Position numbers and translations under genes: made by a program. Shown here piece after piece: positions 23,615-25,841 of a stretch of DNA of 25,841 bases. A model generated the notes under the pieces. It ran no database searches, was not told the origin of the DNA, and was given only the letters and a program-made list of their open reading frames with translations. The DNA comes from a bacterium UBP8_UBA6595 (GTDB lineage Bacteria; Margulisbacteria; Marinamargulisbacteria; UBA6595): NCBI GenBank assembly GCA_002433595.1, contig DJIL01000004.1, forward strand, positions 924-26,764. The letters run 5' to 3'. Within the stretch, counting starts at the first letter, position 1, and every line of letters begins with the position of its first letter.

Positions 23615-24857
23615 TTTTGGTTTAGACGCAGCAATTATTAAAGCGGTTACTGCCCAAGGATACACAGAACCTACCCCTATTCAAGCAAAAGCAATCCCCC
23701 CGATTCTAGCCGGCCATGACGTTATGGGGGCTGCCCAAACAGGTACCGGAAAGACGGCTGGCTTTATGCTGCCTATTTTGCACCGACTATCCCTGTCAAG
23801 CTTCTCTCAAAAAAAACAAGCCCGCGCCCTTGTATTAACCCCAACACGAGAACTTGCAGCGCAAGTATCAGCGAACGCTGTATCGTATAGTAAGCATTTA
23901 GGGTTGCGCATCGCGGCTGTCTTTGGTGGCGTGAATATTAACCCCCAAAAAAAGAAACTGGCGAATGGCATTGATGTATTAATTGCAACACCTGGACGCC
24001 TGTTGGATTTGTGTCAGCAACAGGCGGTGGGGTTTAGCCACCTGGAAGTATTAGTATTGGATGAAGCCGATCGCATGTTGGATATGGGCTTTATCAAAGA
24101 CATTCGAAAAATAGAAGCCTTATTGCCTAAACACCGTCAGACGCTTATGTTTTCGGCGACATTTTCAGATGACATACGAAAGCTGTCTCAAGGCATAATA
24201 AAAGAGCCGGTTGAAATTTCAGTAACACCTCGAAACTCAACTGTTCAAGCGATTGAGCAGTGTGTGTATCCCGTTGATAAAAAAAGAAAACCTGAGATGC
24301 TTAAGTATCTTATTAATACGCATAATTGGAAGCAAGCCTTGGTATTTTGTCGGACAAAACATGGGGCTAATAAATTAACGCGTTATTTAGAGAAACACAA
24401 TATTCACGCCATTGCTATTCATGGCAACAAGAGTCAAGGCGCACGAACAAACGCACTATCAGCGTTTAATCAAGGAAAAGCCACAATTTTGGTCGCCACT
24501 GATATTGCATCAAGGGGCATCGACATTAATCAGCTTCCACTGGTCGTTAATATTGATTTGCCAAATGTGCCCGAAGATTATGTGCACCGGATTGGCAGAA
24601 CTGGACGTGCAGGCACTTCTGGGAACGCAATCTCACTGGTATGCGCCGACGAATTTGAGCTTCTTGTGGCTATCGAACGGTGTATTAAGCAGGTGATTCC
24701 CCGACAGGTCATTGATAAATTTATTCCAGACACTGAGCTGGCACCGTCTAGTTTAACCACAAAAATCGCATTTAAGAAAAAGAAAAAAGCCAAAAACTTT
24801 AATAAAGCAGTTAGTCAAAAACGTGCTGTTAAGAAGCAATACTTCAAGAAAAAATAA
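23601..24857 (+). CDS. rhlE: DEAD-box ATP-dependent RNA helicase, RhlE type
   Basis: This 418-aa RNA helicase unwinds RNA duplexes, in related bacteria during ribosome assembly, RNA decay and cold adaptation. All superfamily 2 motifs are visible: Q motif GYTEPTPIQ (20-28), motif I AQTGTGKT (45-52), PTRELAAQ, TPGR, DEAD (154-157), SAT (185-187), VFCRTK, ATDIASRGID and HRIGRTGRAG. The N-terminus resembles E. coli RhlE closely. The C-terminal tail of about 30 residues is strongly basic (KKKKKAKNF...KKQYFKKK) and probably binds RNA non-specifically. It is preceded by a long leader with a possible upstream ORF, suggesting post-transcriptional control. Confidence 0.95.
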   Translation: MNFIDFGLDAAIIKAVTAQGYTEPTPIQAKAIPPILAGHDVMGAAQTGTGKTAGFMLPILHRLSLSSFSQKKQARALVLTPTRELAAQVSANAVSYSKHLGLRIAAVFGGVNINPQKKKLANGIDVLIATPGRLLDLCQQQAVGFSHLEVLVLDEADRMLDMGFIKDIRKIEALLPKHRQTLMFSATFSDDIRKLSQGIIKEPVEISVTPRNSTVQAIEQCVYPVDKKRKPEMLKYLINTHNWKQALVFCRTKHGANKLTRYLEKHNIHAIAIHGNKSQGARTNALSAFNQGKATILVATDIASRGIDINQLPLVVNIDLPNVPEDYVHRIGRTGRAGTSGNAISLVCADEFELLVAIERCIKQVIPRQVIDKFIPDTELAPSSLTTKIAFKKKKKAKNFNKAVSQKRAVKKQYFKKK

Positions 24858-25166
24858 AGCCCCCCTGCAAGGCCTGCCAAGAGTCTATTACCCGCGGATA
24901 GCTTGATTTCAAATTCAGCATTACTGACTATTACTAAAATGACTATTCCTAAATTCTGACTATTCTTAAATTCTGATTCTTTAAATTGCCATTACCCCCC
25001 CTACCCGAACAGAAAAACCAGCCGGTTTCTGAGCCTCTCATGAAAAAGATTCAACCGTGTTGGTAGATGATCGATGGGTCCCTGAGTGATCTAATCAGGC
25101 CCCTGTGTGATCGCGACATCGATTGTATTGAAGTTTCAAATACCGCATTGAAACCAAAAATATCTG
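24858..25166. other. 309-bp intergenic region with repeats and no supported gene
   Basis: It lies between the convergent ends of rhlE and the Cys-rich protein gene. It contains a degenerate 17-bp tandem array (24925-24987) and a bulged inverted repeat CAGAAAAACC/GGTTTCTG (25010-25031) that is too A/T-rich and lacks a clean U tract on either strand to be a confident terminator. Open frames here have no ribosome site or recognisable product. Confidence 0.7.
24925..24987. repeat. Degenerate 17-bp tandem repeat array
   Basis: Four consecutive units: TGACTATTACTAAAA (15 bp), TGACTATTCCTAAATTC, TGACTATTCTTAAATTC (17 bp each, one difference), and TGATTCTTTAAATT. There are no spacers, so it is a minisatellite-like array and not a CRISPR. 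Confidence 0.85.
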
Positions 25167-25808
25167 TTATGGGGTCATTTGAACTTGAGCCGGTGCTTGT
25201 TGAGCCGGTGCTTGTTGATTGGCATCCGTTACTGTGTTCATTTGAACTTGAGCCGGTGCTTGTTGATCCGGTGCTTGTTGATTGGCATCCGTTAATGGTT
25301 GGGCTGGTCCTATCGGTTGATATCGTCCTGCTTCTGATGCAGCCACATACACAGCTCCTCCAAGCACAACTAAGGCTACTGCTCCTACGGCTGTTCCTGT
25401 AACAGTAAAATATCCTACCAACGATGCACACAAAACCTCTCCTCCTTGTTTAACACTTAACTGAGCTCCTTTTGTGGTCATAATGCCCCAAACAGGAGGG
25501 GCTACTGCAAACACTGCTTGATTTAGAACATTAGTTCTGCTTGAGCTGCACATTGACCCCACACAGCAACAAAATTGCAAAACCACTAATGGACCACGAA
25601 GCTCTTCTGCACCACGCATTGCGAATACTACGCCTTCAGGTGGGACGTTAGCCCCACATGCATTAAGAGCATCAGCACCTACTGCTTGTGTACCAGCTGC
25701 AAGAGTGGGTACTACCATATAATAAACAACTCCAACACCTGCACAAGCAATTCCAACACCTGCACAAGCCATCGGCGCGAAACTAGCTGCAACTAGTAAA
25801 GGATCCAT
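25167..25808 (-). CDS. Unknown hydrophobic, Cys-rich protein with C-terminal Gln/Ala/Pro repeats
   Basis: I do not recognise this 213-aa protein. The first half is small-residue-rich and hydrophobic (ACAGVGIACAGVGVVYYMVV, about 14-34), with eight cysteines including a CCC cluster in QFCCCVGSMCSSS (about 78-90). A second hydrophobic stretch (LVGYFTVTGTAVGAVALVVLGGAVYVA, about 129-155) looks like a membrane helix. The last 40 residues contain a 21-residue unit, TDANQQAPxQQAPAQVQM, in two copies. GAGGGG about 6 nt before ATG supports the start. A membrane or membrane-associated, possibly acylated or disulfide-bonded protein is suggested. Function is unknown. Its promoter is probably at or beyond the right edge. 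Confidence 0.65.
   Translation of the reverse strand: MDPLLVAASFAPMACAGVGIACAGVGVVYYMVVPTLAAGTQAVGADALNACGANVPPEGVVFAMRGAEELRGPLVVLQFCCCVGSMCSSSRTNVLNQAVFAVAPPVWGIMTTKGAQLSVKQGGEVLCASLVGYFTVTGTAVGAVALVVLGGAVYVAASEAGRYQPIGPAQPLTDANQQAPDQQAPAQVQMNTVTDANQQAPAQQAPAQVQMTP
25175..25294 (-). repeat. 63-bp in-frame tandem duplication in the Cys-rich protein gene
   Basis: A 57-bp segment at 25175-25231 recurs at 25238-25294 with one base change, giving a 63-bp (21-codon) period. Each copy contains an internal duplication of CCGGTGCTTGTTGA, encoding QQAP units on the minus strand. Confidence 0.93.
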
Positions 25809-25841
25809 AGGTACCCCTCTATTACTAGATTCCGGTCTATT

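Noticed and set aside
24925..24987. CRISPR array
   Set aside because: The units are directly adjacent without spacers and are degenerate, and there are no cas genes.
25010..25031. Inverted repeat as a terminator for the Cys-rich gene or rhlE
   Set aside because: The stem is bulged with few G-C pairs and no run of T follows cleanly on either strand.
25067..25402. 111-aa plus-strand open frame with FELEPVLV repeats
   Set aside because: It has no ribosome site and its repeats are the reverse reading of the duplicated minus-strand segment. The minus-strand frame has a better start and plausible protein composition, though neither is proven.

Overview
The window looks like a chromosomal segment of an aerobic, Gram-negative-type bacterium using the standard bacterial code (TAA, TAG and TGA all act as stops). 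It shows a periplasmic, Tat-exported and lipoprotein cytochrome machinery, an outer-membrane-type lipocalin relative, SelO and RmuC. The left edge carries the 5' third of a 16S rRNA gene, which would fix the taxonomy by a simple search. I cannot name the phylum from reading alone. The alternative complex III plus caa3-type oxidase cluster is a layout known from Bacteroidota, Myxococcota-like deltaproteobacteria, Planctomycetota and some relatives of Cyanobacteria.

Region 1 (1-1561, minus strand): the start of a 16S rRNA gene runs off the left edge behind a near-consensus promoter (TTGACA-17-TATTAT). Just upstream is a lone trpD that seems to have its own promoter.

Region 2 (1565-13736, minus strand): a 12-gene respiratory operon, actA-B-C-D-E-F, an actG-like small gene, sco, coxB-A-C-D. 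It encodes a quinol:electron-acceptor oxidoreductase (alternative complex III) and the terminal oxidase it feeds. Subunit II has a fused cytochrome c, and subunit I has the YSHPAVY (A2-type) signature. Junctions are very tight, with repeated 8-nt and 4-nt overlaps. actA has no ATG, GTG or TTG in a usable place and appears to start at ATT behind a perfect Shine-Dalgarno sequence.

Region 3 (13755-16496): tRNA-Ser(UGA) and a DUF2130 protein with a PD-(D/E)XK-like core on the plus strand, converging on a COG0523 (CobW/ZigA-type) metallochaperone GTPase.

Region 4 (16497-19682): the COG0523 gene is divergent from folE (zinc-dependent GTP cyclohydrolase I). A 30-bp palindrome lies over the folE promoter, suggesting metal-responsive control. 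A YceF-type Maf pyrophosphatase follows folE. A Blc-like lipocalin and a shortened SelO AMPylase are divergent from each other.

Region 5 (19700-25841): accessory-looking genes. These are an ORF6N (phage antirepressor-like) protein, a repeat-rich unknown protein, a small membrane protein, RmuC, an RhlE-type DEAD-box helicase with a long leader and a possible overlapping upstream ORF, a repeat-bearing intergenic stretch, and a hydrophobic Cys-rich unknown protein with a 63-bp tandem duplication.

Across the window, several genes (trpD, DUF2130, lipocalin, selO, ORF6N, the 127-aa membrane protein) have a -10-like element only 7-9 nt before the start codon and no Shine-Dalgarno sequence, as expected of leaderless transcripts. 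The other genes have good Shine-Dalgarno sites. I saw no IS element, CRISPR array, attachment site or convincing intrinsic terminator.
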